A stretch of 64,000 nucleotides of DNA from Cognatundibacterium crateris (GTDB lineage: Bacteria > Pseudomonadota > Gammaproteobacteria > Burkholderiales > Burkholderiaceae_D), in assembly GCF_010078235.1 (NCBI RefSeq), contig NZ_JAABOS010000006.1, positions 219,918-283,917 of the forward strand. The letters are read 5' to 3'. Positions 26,263 through 36,474 of this stretch are shown one piece after another; the stretch's first letter is position 1; each line of letters opens with the position of its first letter. The notes under the pieces are model-generated. The model was not told where the DNA came from. It worked only from the letters and a program-made list of their open reading frames with translations, and made no database searches. The position numbers and the translations under genes were made by a program.

Positions 26263-28569
26263 ATGCGCAGGAAACCCGTATTATCTCACTCACCGCTGTT
26301 GTTTCCTACTATCCCCGCGATTGTCGTGTCGGTACTGCTGCCTGCCTTCTTTTCTGAAGCCAGGGCACAGGCGCAGACCAGCACCAGTTTCGAGGAAGAA
26401 CTGGCCCGCAATAAAAAGAAAAATGCGGAAGTCAGGAAGGATGAAAAAAAGCCTGAAACAAAGCCTGAAATAAAGCCGGTGGATGACAAAGATGCGCCTG
26501 TCATCGTCAAGTCGTATAAATTTTGGGGCCGTTCAGACCGCTTTATCCATTTCGAACATGATGTCGACGTCAATAAGGGGGCGCTGAATCTGCGGTCTGA
26601 TAAGGCCAGTTACCGCTTTCTGGAAGACGAAGTAGAGGCGAGCGGCAATGTACGGGTAGAGAAAAATGGCGACTGCTATTACGGCGATAATGCCACCGTG
26701 CAGCTCGATTCCGGTGCAGGACGCATAGACAATCCTGTGTACAAACTATTGCGCAGTAATGCGCAGGGTCACGCCAGGCGCATAGATTTACTCGATGATG
26801 AGCGTTCCCTGATTCACGAAGGGACGTATAGTACCTGTGAAGGTCTCAATCCTGACTGGTATCTGAAGGCAAATACCCTGAGTCTGGATACCGGACTCGA
26901 TACCGGCGTCGCCGGGAAGTCGGTGCTGTACTTTAAAAATATCCCGATTCTGGCTACGCCTTCGCTGACCTTCCCTTTGTCCGGCGCCCGCCATTCCGGC
27001 TTCTTGCCGCCTACCGTGGGCACCACCAGCAAGGGTGGTGTAGAGTTCGCGTTGCCGTATTACTGGAATATTGCGCCTAACCGCGATCTCACCCTGTATC
27101 CGAAAATGATCAGCCGCCGTGGCATACAGCTCGGGGCAGAAGCGCGTTACATGGGCGAGACTTTCCCTGGCGGGATATACAAGGGTGAAACCACAGTCGA
27201 GGATTTACCCAGTGATCGCCTGACCCATACCAACCGCTATGCCGTGACCTCGGTGCACGAGCAGGATCTGATGCCTGGCCTGCGTCTGGCCTGGAACATC
27301 AATGTCGCCTCCGATGACGATTATCCGGCGGATTTTTCAACCTCAATCGCCAAGACCGCGCAGCGTTTGCTCTCGCGTGAAACCAGTCTGATTTATTACG
27401 GTTCGTTCTGGAATCTGGGACTCAGGGCCACGAATTATCAGGTATTGCAGGATACAACGGCTGCGGTACCGATTGGTCGTCCCTATGACCGTTTGCCGCA
27501 GCTGCAGTTTCATGCAGAAAAATATGATGTGCTGGGACTGGACTTCCTGATGGATTCCAGCGTCACCCGTTTCTGGCATCCGACGCTGGTTCGTGGTGAC
27601 CGGTTCGCGAATAACTTCCAGGTATCGGCACCACTGATCAGTTCCGGATATTTTTTAACACCTAAAGTATCGCTGCATGCGACCAATTATCATTTGGTGA
27701 ATCCAGCTCCCGGACAAGAGCAAGATTCGCATAGAATTGTGCCGACTTTCTCGGTTGACAGTGGTTTAATTTTTGAGCGACAAACTAGTGTGCTGGGACG
27801 CGATTTCACCCAGACCCTGGAACCGCGTCTGTTTTACGTGAACACGCCTTACCGCGATCAGTCCAGGCTGCCGAATTTTGACAGTGGTCTGGCCGATTTT
27901 AACTTTGCCCAGATTTTCAGCGAAAACCGTTTTGTGGGACAAGATAGGATAGGCGATGCGAATCAGATTACGGCTGCGTTGGTGTCGCGCTATCTGGAGC
28001 AGGATGGCAGTGAACGCCTGAAGCTCGCGATGGGACAGCGTTTTTACTTTAATACGCAGAAGGTCAGGCTGGATAACACCATCAGCCCGAGCCGCTCAGA
28101 CTTGTTGTTGGCCGCCAGTGGTAAATGGTCGGATCAATTGTCCGGCGATCTGGGGTTTCAGATCAGTGCCGGCACACGCCAGTCTGTGCAATCCAACTAC
28201 GGCATACGCTGGCAGCCGGAAGCGAAGAAAGTGCTGAACTTGTCGTATCGCTTCCAGCGCGACAGCCTGGAACAGGTCGATATCTCCGCACAATGGCCAG
28301 TCGCTCAGCGCTGGTACGCAGTGGGTCGTGGCAATTACTCGCTGATGGATAAGCGGGTAGTGGATGGACTGGCTGGGTTTGAATACAAAGCAGATTGCTG
28401 GTCGCTGCGTTTTGTGGCTCAGCGTTTTGCGGTCAACAGTACGACCAGCAATACCGGATTTTCTATACAGCTGGAATTAAGCGGGTTGGCGAAATTGGGT
28501 GTAGGCGGAAATCCACTCGAAGCCTTGAAGCGGAATATTAATGGATATCAGCCGATTAGCGACCGCTGA
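26263..28569 (+). CDS. lptD: LPS-assembly protein LptD
   Basis: LptD is the outer-membrane beta-barrel that inserts lipopolysaccharide into the outer leaflet. The 768-residue protein has a signal peptide, a Lys/Glu/Pro-rich segment (KKPETKPEIKPVDD) and then the OstA-like N-terminal domain (FIHFEHDVDVNKG, ASGNVRVEKNGD), followed by a long beta-rich barrel. Cysteines are visible in NGDCYYG and STCEGLN, with a single C-terminal Cys in KADCWSLRF where E. coli has two adjacent ones. surA, its chaperone, is next. The frame runs up to 26140, but ATG 26263 gives the signal peptide. Confidence 0.95.
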   Translation: MRRKPVLSHSPLLFPTIPAIVVSVLLPAFFSEARAQAQTSTSFEEELARNKKKNAEVRKDEKKPETKPEIKPVDDKDAPVIVKSYKFWGRSDRFIHFEHDVDVNKGALNLRSDKASYRFLEDEVEASGNVRVEKNGDCYYGDNATVQLDSGAGRIDNPVYKLLRSNAQGHARRIDLLDDERSLIHEGTYSTCEGLNPDWYLKANTLSLDTGLDTGVAGKSVLYFKNIPILATPSLTFPLSGARHSGFLPPTVGTTSKGGVEFALPYYWNIAPNRDLTLYPKMISRRGIQLGAEARYMGETFPGGIYKGETTVEDLPSDRLTHTNRYAVTSVHEQDLMPGLRLAWNINVASDDDYPADFSTSIAKTAQRLLSRETSLIYYGSFWNLGLRATNYQVLQDTTAAVPIGRPYDRLPQLQFHAEKYDVLGLDFLMDSSVTRFWHPTLVRGDRFANNFQVSAPLISSGYFLTPKVSLHATNYHLVNPAPGQEQDSHRIVPTFSVDSGLIFERQTSVLGRDFTQTLEPRLFYVNTPYRDQSRLPNFDSGLADFNFAQIFSENRFVGQDRIGDANQITAALVSRYLEQDGSERLKLAMGQRFYFNTQKVRLDNTISPSRSDLLLAASGKWSDQLSGDLGFQISAGTRQSVQSNYGIRWQPEAKKVLNLSYRFQRDSLEQVDISAQWPVAQRWYAVGRGNYSLMDKRVVDGLAGFEYKADCWSLRFVAQRFAVNSTTSNTGFSIQLELSGLAKLGVGGNPLEALKRNINGYQPISDR

Positions 28570-28618
28570 TTTGTTTGCGGCCGGAAGGCGGATTCAGCCC
28601 CCTTTCCAGCTGCCCAGT

Positions 28619-28646
28619 TTGTGAAATGCTTGCTAACGTGTATATT
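28619..28646 (+). promoter_or_regulatory. Probable surA promoter
   Basis: TTGTGA (28619-28624) and TATATT (28641-28646) are separated by 16 bp, in the 140-bp gap between lptD and surA. It would allow surA-pdxA-rsmA transcription independent of lptD. Confidence 0.5.
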
Positions 28647-28709
28647 GCAGCTTTTGCGCCATTGGCGATGCTCAGTTCAAGGCAAAGCTTAACCAGGTTT
28701 TAACTTTTT

Positions 28710-30086
28710 ATGCGACAACTATTGCACATGAAACAACGTACTCTTGTTACTTTACTGGCAGTGTCTACCGGTTTGTTGGCTAACCCGGGCGCCTGGGCGC
28801 AAACAACGCAACTGAAACCCGCGACCGCACTTCCAGCTGTCAGCAGCAAGCCACGTGCGGTGAATAGCATCATTGCTGTTGTGAACGATGAAATTATTAC
28901 CCGTCAGGAACTTGACGAGCGTATCAACGTGGTTGAAAAACGCCTTAAAGCTCAGGGTACGGCTCTGCCCTCACGCGAAGAACTGCAGAAGCAATTGTTG
29001 GAGCGCTTGATACTGGACCGCGCCCAGCTGCAACTGGCGAAAGAAAACGGTATGCGTGCCGATGATCTGATGCTGGACCGCACTTTGCAGCGTATGGCAG
29101 AGCAAAATAAGATGAGCTTGCAGGAAATGCGTAATCAGATCGAACGTGAAGGCACGCCGTTCGCGCGCTTCCGCGAAGAGATGCGCGAAGACATCATGAT
29201 GCAGCGCATACGCGATCGTGAAGTCGACAGCAAAATCATCATCACCGAAACTGAGATCGACAATTTCTTAGCCGCTGAAGCCAGTGCTAAAGCCGGTAAG
29301 CAGGAAATCAACCTGGCCCATATTCTGGTGCGTATCCCGGAAAATGCCAGTGCAGAACAGATTACGCTGCGCCGTAACCGCGCTGAAGAAGTATTGGAGA
29401 AATTACGTGGCGGCGCAGATTTTGCCAAGATGGCCGTGACCTATTCCGATAGCGCGGAAGCCTTGAAAGGCGGGGAAATCGGCTGGCGTGAACAGGAACG
29501 TATCCCACAATTATTCCTTGATGCTGTTGCTCAGGTGAAGACCGGCGAATTCTCCGGCATTATCCGCAGCGCGAATGGCTTCCACATCCTGAAGCTGGTT
29601 GGCAAACGTGCCGGTAATGATCCTAAAGCAGGCACCGAAATCGTTCAGCAAAACCGGGTCCGTCATATTTTGATGAAGCCCAGCCAGATCGTGCCCGAAG
29701 CTGAAGTACGTCAGAAACTGACTGACCTGAAACGTAAGATCGCAGCCAAAGAAATCAGCTTTGAAGAAGCGGCCAAAACCTATTCAGCCGACAGCACGGC
29801 CTCAAAAGGCGGTGACATCGGCTGGATCAATCCCGGTGATGTAGCTGCTTTCGACGAGGTGATCGCGAAACTGGCCATCGGTCAGGTCAGCGATGTGATT
29901 CAGTCCCAGTTTGGTCTGCATCTGATCGAAGTCACAGAGCGTAAGTCTGAAGACCAGTCGAAAGACCGCAAACGCATGGCGGCACGTGAGGCACTGCGTG
30001 AACGTAAATCGGATGAAGCCTTGCAGGACTGGTTACGCGAATTACGCGACCGCACCTATGTTGAACTCCGTACGGAAGAAAAATAA
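28710..30086 (+). CDS. surA: Periplasmic chaperone and peptidyl-prolyl isomerase SurA
   Basis: SurA escorts outer-membrane proteins such as LptD to the BAM complex. The 458-residue protein has a signal peptide ([17 protein letters not shown]), the SurA N-terminal domain ([17 protein letters not shown]), and two parvulin domains: [15 protein letters not shown] to NGFHILKL and [12 protein letters not shown] to FGLHLIEV, each with a Gly-Gly-(D/E)-(I/L)-G-W block. A second ATG six codons in (28728) is possible. The stop overlaps pdxA by one base (TAATG). Confidence 0.96.
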   Translation: MRQLLHMKQRTLVTLLAVSTGLLANPGAWAQTTQLKPATALPAVSSKPRAVNSIIAVVNDEIITRQELDERINVVEKRLKAQGTALPSREELQKQLLERLILDRAQLQLAKENGMRADDLMLDRTLQRMAEQNKMSLQEMRNQIEREGTPFARFREEMREDIMMQRIRDREVDSKIIITETEIDNFLAAEASAKAGKQEINLAHILVRIPENASAEQITLRRNRAEEVLEKLRGGADFAKMAVTYSDSAEALKGGEIGWREQERIPQLFLDAVAQVKTGEFSGIIRSANGFHILKLVGKRAGNDPKAGTEIVQQNRVRHILMKPSQIVPEAEVRQKLTDLKRKIAAKEISFEEAAKTYSADSTASKGGDIGWINPGDVAAFDEVIAKLAIGQVSDVIQSQFGLHLIEVTERKSEDQSKDRKRMAAREALRERKSDEALQDWLRELRDRTYVELRTEEK

Positions 30087-31129
30087 TGCCTGAATCCAGA
30101 TTGCCGGTCATAGCCCTGACGGTAGGTGAACCGGCAGGAATAGGGCCGGAAATCTCTTTGCGCGCCGCCTGGGAATTGCGGCACGAAGTGCGTTCCGTCC
30201 TGATTGGTGATGCCGCTTACCTGGCGATGATCGCCAATGAAATTAATCCTGATATCCGCTTCATGGGAATCTCCCTGGAGGCCTTGCGTTATGCGGGTAT
30301 GCCAGGCTGTCCACCGGACCGGCTGACCCTGATCGATTGTCCGCTCAATGCGCACGTCAAAGCAGGTCAGCCCGATCCGCGTAACGGCAGACCAGTGCTG
30401 CAGACGCTGGATGTCGCAATCGAATGTGTACAACAGTGCTGGGCTGATGCCATGACCACGGCGCCGCTGCAGAAAAGCACCATCAATGATGCAGGCGTAC
30501 AGTTCAGCGGACATACCGAATATCTGGCTGAAAAAACTGGCACTGCGCAAGTCGTGATGATGCTGGCGGCGGACGCGAATGCCCATCTGCCACAGCCTTT
30601 GCGGGTGGCGCTGGCGACCACCCATTTACCTCTCAGACAGGTTCCTGATGCGATACAGGCCGATGTGCTGCTGCGCACCGTGCAAATCATAGACAGCGAT
30701 CTGAAACAAAAATTTGGTATTGCCACACCGCGCATACTGGTGACCGGACTCAATCCGCATGCGGGTGAAAACGGTTACCTGGGGCGTGAAGAAATCGATG
30801 TGATTATCCCTGTGCTGCAGCAAGCGCGCGCACTGGGAATTCAGGTTGAAGGACCGTATCCGGCTGATACCTTGTTCCAGCAAAAATATCTGGCGCAGGC
30901 TGACTGTGTGCTGGCCATGTATCATGACCAGGGACTGGCCGTACTGAAGCATGCGAGTTTTGGCCTGGGTGTGAATATCACGCTCGGTCTGCCACTGATA
31001 CGGACTTCGGTCGATCATGGCACCGCACTTGATCTCGCAATTCAGGGTACCGGCCTGGCCGATATCCGCAGCATGGTGGTGGCCATCCGCAGCGCCGCCG
31101 CCATGGCAACTCACACACTTAAATCATGA
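30086..31129 (+). CDS. pdxA: 4-hydroxythreonine-4-phosphate dehydrogenase
   Basis: PdxA oxidises 4-phosphohydroxythreonine in the DXP-dependent pyridoxal phosphate pathway. The 347-residue protein shows [12 protein letters not shown] at the N-terminus, [23 protein letters not shown] and [15 protein letters not shown], with metal-binding His and Asp residues. The context surA-pdxA-rsmA is widely conserved in proteobacteria. It overlaps rsmA by 4 nt (ATGA). Confidence 0.97.
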   Translation: MPESRLPVIALTVGEPAGIGPEISLRAAWELRHEVRSVLIGDAAYLAMIANEINPDIRFMGISLEALRYAGMPGCPPDRLTLIDCPLNAHVKAGQPDPRNGRPVLQTLDVAIECVQQCWADAMTTAPLQKSTINDAGVQFSGHTEYLAEKTGTAQVVMMLAADANAHLPQPLRVALATTHLPLRQVPDAIQADVLLRTVQIIDSDLKQKFGIATPRILVTGLNPHAGENGYLGREEIDVIIPVLQQARALGIQVEGPYPADTLFQQKYLAQADCVLAMYHDQGLAVLKHASFGLGVNITLGLPLIRTSVDHGTALDLAIQGTGLADIRSMVVAIRSAAAMATHTLKS

Positions 31130-31920
31130 AACACATACCCCGCAAACGCTTTGGCCAGAACTTCCTCACGGATCAGCTGGTACTGAGTCAGATTATCCGC
31201 GCCATCGATCCGCGCCCGGCCGACACCATGGTCGAGATTGGGCCCGGTCTGGCTGCGATGACCAGCCTCTTACTCGAAGGCCTGCCACATATGCATGTGG
31301 TGGAGCTGGACCGCGATCTGGTGGTGCGTCTGAAGAAGACTTTTCCGGCAGATAAGCTGACTATCCATGAAGGCGATGCACTGAAATTCGATTTCCGTAC
31401 TATCCCAGTGCCGGAAGGACAAAAGCTGCGCGTGGTTGGTAATTTACCGTATAACATTTCCAGTCCCTTGCTATTCCATCTGGCTGAATTGGCGGATGTG
31501 GTATCGGATCAGCATTTCATGCTGCAGAAAGAAGTCGTAGAACGCATGGTGGCCGAGCCTGGCAGCAAGGCCTATGGCCGTTTGTCAGTGATGCTGCAAT
31601 GGCGCTACCACATGGAATTATTATTTGTCGTACCGCCCGATGCGTTTGATCCGCCACCCAAAGTGGATTCGGCCATCGTGCGCATGATACCTAAGCGCGA
31701 TATGCTGGATTGCCGTCAGGCTGATTTAGAAGCGGTGGTGACTAAGGCTTTTTCACAGCGCCGCAAAGTCATCCGTAACTGTCTGGCTGGCATGTTCACT
31801 GAAGCTGAATTGCTGGAGGCAGGCGTCGATCCGCAGGCACGTCCGGAAACCGTGGGACTGGAGCAGTACATTGCTTTAACACGTCTTTACAGCGCACGTA
31901 CTGCAGGCAGCCAACACTGA
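31126..31920 (+). CDS. rsmA: 16S rRNA (adenine1518/1519-N6) dimethyltransferase
   Basis: RsmA (KsgA) dimethylates two adjacent adenines near the 3' end of 16S rRNA during 30S maturation. At 264 residues it is typical. RKRFGQNFL at the N-terminus, the SAM motif [11 protein letters not shown] and the catalytic NLPYNIS are present, along with the C-terminal [12 protein letters not shown]. It is coupled to pdxA; pgi follows after 23 nt. Confidence 0.97.
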   Translation: MKHIPRKRFGQNFLTDQLVLSQIIRAIDPRPADTMVEIGPGLAAMTSLLLEGLPHMHVVELDRDLVVRLKKTFPADKLTIHEGDALKFDFRTIPVPEGQKLRVVGNLPYNISSPLLFHLAELADVVSDQHFMLQKEVVERMVAEPGSKAYGRLSVMLQWRYHMELLFVVPPDAFDPPPKVDSAIVRMIPKRDMLDCRQADLEAVVTKAFSQRRKVIRNCLAGMFTEAELLEAGVDPQARPETVGLEQYIALTRLYSARTAGSQH

Positions 31921-31943
31921 ACTCAACTAATTCTATCTTCACG

Positions 31944-33590
31944 ATGAATATTACCCAGACCCCTGAGTGGCAGGCTTTGTTACAGGATCAGCAAAGGCTG
32001 GAGCAAACCCATTTGCGCGAGCTGTTTGCCAGCGATGCGCAGCGTTTTCAGCGCTTCTCCGCAGAGCTCGATGGCTTGCTGATTGATTATTCCAAGCAAA
32101 GGGTAGATGCTGAAACCTTGCGGCATTTGTTGTCGCTCGCGCGTCTGGCGAATGTCGAGGAATGGCGTGACCGCATGTTTGCGGGTGAAAAGATTAACTT
32201 CAGCGAAGACCGTGCAGTATTACACACAGCCTTGCGCCACATGGAATTTAGTCCTTTCCCGAGTGCAGAACTGGATGTGATGCCGCAGGTGCGCGCGGTG
32301 CGCAAGCAAATGCGCGACATCGTTGAACGTGTGCGCAGTGGCTTATGGCGTGGTTTTAAAGGTGACGCGATTCAGAATGTGGTGAATATCGGTATCGGTG
32401 GTTCTGATCTTGGGCCTAAACTGGCGAGTCGGGCTTTGTCCGCATTCCAGCATCCGAATCTGAATTTTTTCTATGTGTCGAATCTGGACAGTGCGCATCT
32501 GGCACCTTTACTGGAAAAACTGGACCCGCGCACGACGCTGTTCATCGTGGCATCCAAGACTTTCACCACGCAGGAAACCAGCATCAATGCGCAGACCGCC
32601 AGAACCTGGCTGATGGCAGCTGCGATGGAAGAATGGGCGATTGCCAAACACTTTATCGCCGTGACGTCCAGCCCGGCCAAAGCACATGAATTCGGTATTC
32701 CAGACGAAAATATTCTGCAGATCTGGGATTGGGTCGGTGGACGCTATTCCCTGTGGTCTGCCGTCGGTTTGTCGGTGGCCTTATCGATCGGTATGAATGG
32801 ATTTGAGCGCATGCTGCAAGGTGCACAAACCATGGATAGCCATTTCCGTGAAGCGCCGCTGGAAAAAAATCTGCCAGTACTGATGGCACTGATATCCATC
32901 TGGAACACCAATTTCCTGGGCGCAGAAACCACAGCGATTCTGCCTTATAACGAATCGATACGGCATTTACCGGCCTTCCTGCAACAGCTGGAAATGGAGT
33001 CAAATGGTAAAACCGTAAGCCGTGACGGCGAGCCGCTGAGCTGCCGCGCCAACCCCATCGTCTGGGGTGAGATTGGCGTCAATGGCCAGCACGCTTTCTT
33101 CCAGTTGCTGCATCAGGGCGGCTGGCTGATTCCATGTGATTTTGTGGTGGCCGCTTCCAGCGATCACCCTTTGCCTGGACATCAGGCGCCGCTGCTGGCG
33201 AATTGCCTGGCACAGAGCGCGGCTTTGGCATTTGGTAAAACCGAGCAACAGGCACGTGAAGAACTGAGTCAGGCTGGTTTGTCTGAGGCGCAGCTGGCAC
33301 GGCTGTTGCCGCATAAGGTGTTTGCCGGTAACCAGCCATCCACCACCATACTGATGCCTAGCCTGGACCCGTTCCAGCTTGGTATGCTGATCGCATTGTA
33401 TGAGCACAAAGTGTTTGTGCAGGGCGTGATCTGGAGTATCAACTCCTTTGATCAGTGGGGTGTGGAATTAGGTAAGCAACTGGCGAACCGCTTGTTGCCA
33501 GCGATACTCGGCGACCAGGCCTTTGATGCGCAGCTGGATGCTTCCACCAGTGGGCTGATTGCGTATTTCCGCCGACACGGTCACGTTTAA
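31944..33590 (+). CDS. pgi: Glucose-6-phosphate isomerase
   Basis: Pgi interconverts glucose-6-phosphate and fructose-6-phosphate. The 548-residue protein contains NIGIGGSDLGPKLA, the sugar-phosphate loop VASKTFTTQET, the second signature GVNGQHAFFQLLHQG and DQWGVELGKQLA with the catalytic Lys. It follows rsmA closely and may be the last gene of that run; a 10-bp hairpin follows its stop. Confidence 0.98.
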   Translation: MNITQTPEWQALLQDQQRLEQTHLRELFASDAQRFQRFSAELDGLLIDYSKQRVDAETLRHLLSLARLANVEEWRDRMFAGEKINFSEDRAVLHTALRHMEFSPFPSAELDVMPQVRAVRKQMRDIVERVRSGLWRGFKGDAIQNVVNIGIGGSDLGPKLASRALSAFQHPNLNFFYVSNLDSAHLAPLLEKLDPRTTLFIVASKTFTTQETSINAQTARTWLMAAAMEEWAIAKHFIAVTSSPAKAHEFGIPDENILQIWDWVGGRYSLWSAVGLSVALSIGMNGFERMLQGAQTMDSHFREAPLEKNLPVLMALISIWNTNFLGAETTAILPYNESIRHLPAFLQQLEMESNGKTVSRDGEPLSCRANPIVWGEIGVNGQHAFFQLLHQGGWLIPCDFVVAASSDHPLPGHQAPLLANCLAQSAALAFGKTEQQAREELSQAGLSEAQLARLLPHKVFAGNQPSTTILMPSLDPFQLGMLIALYEHKVFVQGVIWSINSFDQWGVELGKQLANRLLPAILGDQAFDAQLDASTSGLIAYFRRHGHV

Positions 33591-33596
33591 AGCGTG

Positions 33597-33624
33597 TGGC
33601 ACTTGCTGAGTGTGGCAAGTGCCA
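33597..33624. other. Perfect 10-bp hairpin after pgi
   Basis: TGGCACTTGC and GCAAGTGCCA pair around an 8-nt loop, starting 7 nt after the pgi stop. There is no U-tract, so it may be a Rho-dependent end or mRNA-stabilising hairpin rather than an intrinsic terminator. Confidence 0.45.
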
Positions 33625-33975
33625 TCGCGCACAACTGCGGCGCCCGCTGCGGTCCCGTTTAGACCTGAGGGGTAACATATCAATCCCACCACAAATACCT
33701 CAGACACCTCAGACAATGTTGATTTTAAGCATCATTTGTGACTGGTATTTTTCCAAAAAGCTTAAATTCCGTTAAATAATGTAAAAAAACTTGTCATTCA
33801 ATTTGGGTCGAATCTGATCTGCGATATGCTTTCGGGCAATAGTAGTTTCTATTGGGAATTACGCAAACATGTTGCCGATAAAATTCGCTGTAGCAAGGCG
33901 TTCTGATGAGCGGAGATGCCATCCTTTTCACGGTTTTTGCGTAGTTCCTGACCATTTTTCATCAGGATAGCAGTC

Positions 33976-34098
33976 ATGTGGACAGGTATTTTTACCGGTT
34001 TAATTCTAGTCTTTATTTTAGGGATCATCTTTCTGGTGAAAGCGATGAATAACGTCACCCATATGCCAGTCAAAAAAAACAAATCTGACGAGCATTAA
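33976..34098 (+). CDS. Candidate 40-residue single-pass membrane miniprotein
   Basis: An ATG at 33976 preceded by CAGGATAGCAGTC (AGGA spaced 8 nt) opens a 40-residue frame ending in TAA at 34098. It encodes a short N-terminus, one hydrophobic helix (IFTGLILVFILGIIFLV) and a polar, Lys-rich tail ending KKNKSDEH. The composition is typical of a genuine small membrane protein rather than random sequence, and the upstream region is AT-rich (about 33720-33850), suitable for a promoter. I do not recognise the family. The overlapping 77-residue minus frame is probably a shadow. Confidence 0.55.
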   Translation: MWTGIFTGLILVFILGIIFLVKAMNNVTHMPVKKNKSDEH

Positions 34099-34197
34099 CA
34101 TTGCGCAAGGGGCTGAAGCCTGCCTGTCTGCATAGCCAGCAAGCCGTCATACAGCCAGCCTGCTGAGCCTTGGAAACCGTTTCAGCCCTATCCGCCC

Positions 34198-34596
34198 TTA
34201 CAGCGTGACTTCGCTATCGCGCTGTATCAGTTCCACTTTATAGCCATCCGGGTCTTGCACAAAAGCGATCACGGTTTTACCGCCTTTCACCGGTCCGGCT
34301 TCGCGCGTGACATTACCACCTTTTTGACGCACAGCCTCGCAGGCTGCATAGGCGTCAGGCACGGCAATGGCGATATGACCGTAAGCTGTGCCCATGTCAT
34401 AGCTATCCACGCCGTAGTTGTACGTCAGCTCCAGCTCGGCATGTTCAGGGTTAGCGCCGTAGCCCAGAAAAGCCAGCGTGTATTGGTATTCTGGATTGTC
34501 TGACTGACGCAGCAGGCGCATGCCCAATACCTGAGTGTAAAAATCGATAGAGCGCTGAAGATCGCCTACGCGCAGCATGGTGTGCAGAATTCGCAT
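34198..34596 (-). CDS. gloA: Lactoylglutathione lyase (glyoxalase I)
   Basis: GloA converts the methylglyoxal-glutathione hemithioacetal to S-lactoylglutathione. The 132-residue enzyme is of the short bacterial type. Metal ligands are placed as expected: His5 in ILHTMLRV, Glu in [10 protein letters not shown], His in YGHIAIAV and Glu in [13 protein letters not shown] precedes the ATG at a good distance. The gene stands alone. Confidence 0.95.
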   Translation of the reverse strand: MRILHTMLRVGDLQRSIDFYTQVLGMRLLRQSDNPEYQYTLAFLGYGANPEHAELELTYNYGVDSYDMGTAYGHIAIAVPDAYAACEAVRQKGGNVTREAGPVKGGKTVIAFVQDPDGYKVELIQRDSEVTL

Positions 34597-34667
34597 TATT
34601 TTTCCTTTAGTTGATGAGAGTGTTTATATCAGCGTCAGCCTGACTATGCATGAGTAGCTCAGGCTGC

Positions 34668-35549
34668 TCAGAATGCCGGTAAATCGGCAGTGGATTGCTG
34701 CTTTAACTGATGTCTGGCCTGTTCCATTTCCGGGAAAACGCTTTGTACGGTCGCCCAGAAGCGCGGACTATGGTTCATTTCACGTAAATGGGCCAGTTCA
34801 TGCGCAATCACGTAATCAATGATCATGGGCGAAAAGTGGATCAGTCGCCAGTTCAGCCGGATTTTGCCATCGGAGGTGCAGGAGCCCCAGCGTGTCTGTG
34901 CGGCCGACAACGACATGCTGCGATACTGCACGCCCAGCTTATCGGCAAATACGGGCAGGCGCTCTTGAAACAGCCGTTTCGCTTCCTGTTGCAGCCAGCC
35001 TTGTACCCGGTCTCTGATCTGCTGTTCAGCAGCATTCGCTGGCACGTGGATATGCAATTGCGCTGCAGCCTGGTCGAGGAAAGTACCGCTGAGCGAGCCC
35101 GGTGAAATACGTAAAGTCAGGGTCTGTCCCAGAAACGGAAACTGTGCGCCATCCTGCCATTGCATGGCGGGTTCCAGGCGTCTGGCAACCCGTTCGCGCC
35201 GCTCACTGAGCTTGCGTTGTATCCAGCCTTGCTTCTCACTGATGGCATGCTCAATGTCGCTGATGGTGACCCAGCGCGGTGCGGTCACACGCAAGCCGCC
35301 ATCATGAATCAAAAAGCCTATGCTGCGCCGTTTTGATCGCAGCAATTCATAGTGTATGGTGCAGTCCGCCAGCACCATTTTTCGCAGTTTATTTCCCGAA
35401 GCCGTATCGCTGGCTGACGGTGTCGCGGCCGGTGGACTCAGTTCTGCCAGAGGGTTGGGCAAGGCTGCAGGTGTTGCCGATGGTTGCAAGCCGGGTTTTC
35501 CTGCGCCAGACGGCAAAATTTCGCTGAATAAATCCAGCTGCAAGGCCAT
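34668..35549 (-). CDS. YgjP-like (SprT/DUF45-type) M48 metallopeptidase-fold protein
   Basis: A 293-residue protein with a Pro/Ala/Ser-rich N-terminus and a C-terminal DUF45 domain: RRSIGFLIHDGGLRVTAPRWV, RWGSCTSDGKIRLNW and the zinc motif HELAHLREMNHSPRFW. There is no signal peptide, so it is cytoplasmic. E. coli YgjP belongs here. The frame extends to 35639, but ATG 35549 follows an AGGAAAAG stretch and fits the family. Confidence 0.87.
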   Translation of the reverse strand: MALQLDLFSEILPSGAGKPGLQPSATPAALPNPLAELSPPAATPSASDTASGNKLRKMVLADCTIHYELLRSKRRSIGFLIHDGGLRVTAPRWVTISDIEHAISEKQGWIQRKLSERRERVARRLEPAMQWQDGAQFPFLGQTLTLRISPGSLSGTFLDQAAAQLHIHVPANAAEQQIRDRVQGWLQQEAKRLFQERLPVFADKLGVQYRSMSLSAAQTRWGSCTSDGKIRLNWRLIHFSPMIIDYVIAHELAHLREMNHSPRFWATVQSVFPEMEQARHQLKQQSTADLPAF

Positions 35550-35673
35550 TTGTATAGCTTTTCCTAGCGACGAGAATGATGACATAGAGAGTGGTAGAAA
35601 CTGGCACAGCGACTGGTTCAGGACAGCAATGTATACCAAGTCGCAAAACTTCGCACAGCAGGCCTGATTTACA

Positions 35674-35701
35674 CAAAAAAAATGCCCTGATCACAGGGCA
35701 T
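35674..35701 (-). terminator. Intrinsic terminator after plsC
   Basis: On the minus strand ATGCCCTG and CAGGGCAT form an 8-bp stem with a 4-nt loop, followed by eight consecutive U residues. It starts 11 nt after the plsC stop and ends the glyQ-glyS-gmhB-plsC run. Confidence 0.85.
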
Positions 35702-35711
35702 GAGGGCAGAC

Positions 35712-36449
35712 TTACTCTTGGTAGACTTGCGGTGAAATCACCCGCATTTCAGCTTCTATCCATTGTTCCACTTCCAGCATCAGCTCAGGCGCGGTTTTTC
35801 CTTCAGACGAAATCGGCTTTCCTACAGAAACCGTGACAGTACCGGGCTTTTTGATGAAAGAATTCTTCGGCCAGCACTCACCGGAGTTCAGCGCGATAGG
35901 AACGACCTGCGTATTGGTCTCTACCGCCAGACGTGCGCCACCGCCTTTGTAAGTGCCTTTTTTACCGACAGCAATGCGCGTACCTTCCGGGAACATGATG
36001 ATCCATTGCCCATCTGCGAGGCGTTTTTTACCATGCGTGACCACTTGGGCAAACGCATCTTTCCCCTTGCTGCGGTCTATCGGTATCATGCGCAGCATAG
36101 AAATCGCCCAGCCAAAAAACGGGATATAGGTAATTTCTTTTTTGAATACAAACACCAGCGGACGCGGGGTTGCCATCAACAGGAATATGGTTTCCCAGGC
36201 AGACTGATGTTTCGCCAGCAGGATGGCCGGTTCATCAGGAAAATTTTCCCAGCCACGGCGTTCATAGTGGATGCCACAGATGACTTTGGCGGCCCAGATA
36301 ATAAACACATTCCAGCGTGAGGTCACATAGTAACGCTGGTTGTACGGCAAAAAAGCAAACAGCATACTGATGGGGGCCCAGATCACTGTCGCCATGACCA
36401 TCACGATCATGAAAATCAGCGAACGGATAAAGCAGGTAAAACGAAACAT
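35712..36449 (-). CDS. plsC: 1-acyl-sn-glycerol-3-phosphate acyltransferase
   Basis: PlsC acylates lysophosphatidic acid to phosphatidic acid in the inner membrane. The 245-residue protein has N-terminal hydrophobic helices and an acyltransferase domain with KHQSAWET (the HX4D motif, with Glu in the Asp position) and FPEGTR. GGAGAAG precedes the ATG at 36449; the frame extends to 36506 inside gmhB. It follows gmhB by 25 nt, and the cluster links lipid A core sugar and phospholipid synthesis. Confidence 0.9.
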   Translation of the reverse strand: MFRFTCFIRSLIFMIVMVMATVIWAPISMLFAFLPYNQRYYVTSRWNVFIIWAAKVICGIHYERRGWENFPDEPAILLAKHQSAWETIFLLMATPRPLVFVFKKEITYIPFFGWAISMLRMIPIDRSKGKDAFAQVVTHGKKRLADGQWIIMFPEGTRIAVGKKGTYKGGGARLAVETNTQVVPIALNSGECWPKNSFIKKPGTVTVSVGKPISSEGKTAPELMLEVEQWIEAEMRVISPQVYQE

Positions 36450-36474
36450 GTCTTCTCCAGTAGCGAATCTGTAT

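Noticed and set aside
33849..34082. 77-residue minus frame near pgi and gloA
   Set aside because: It overlaps the better-supported 40-residue plus-strand ORF and has no convincing ribosome-binding site.
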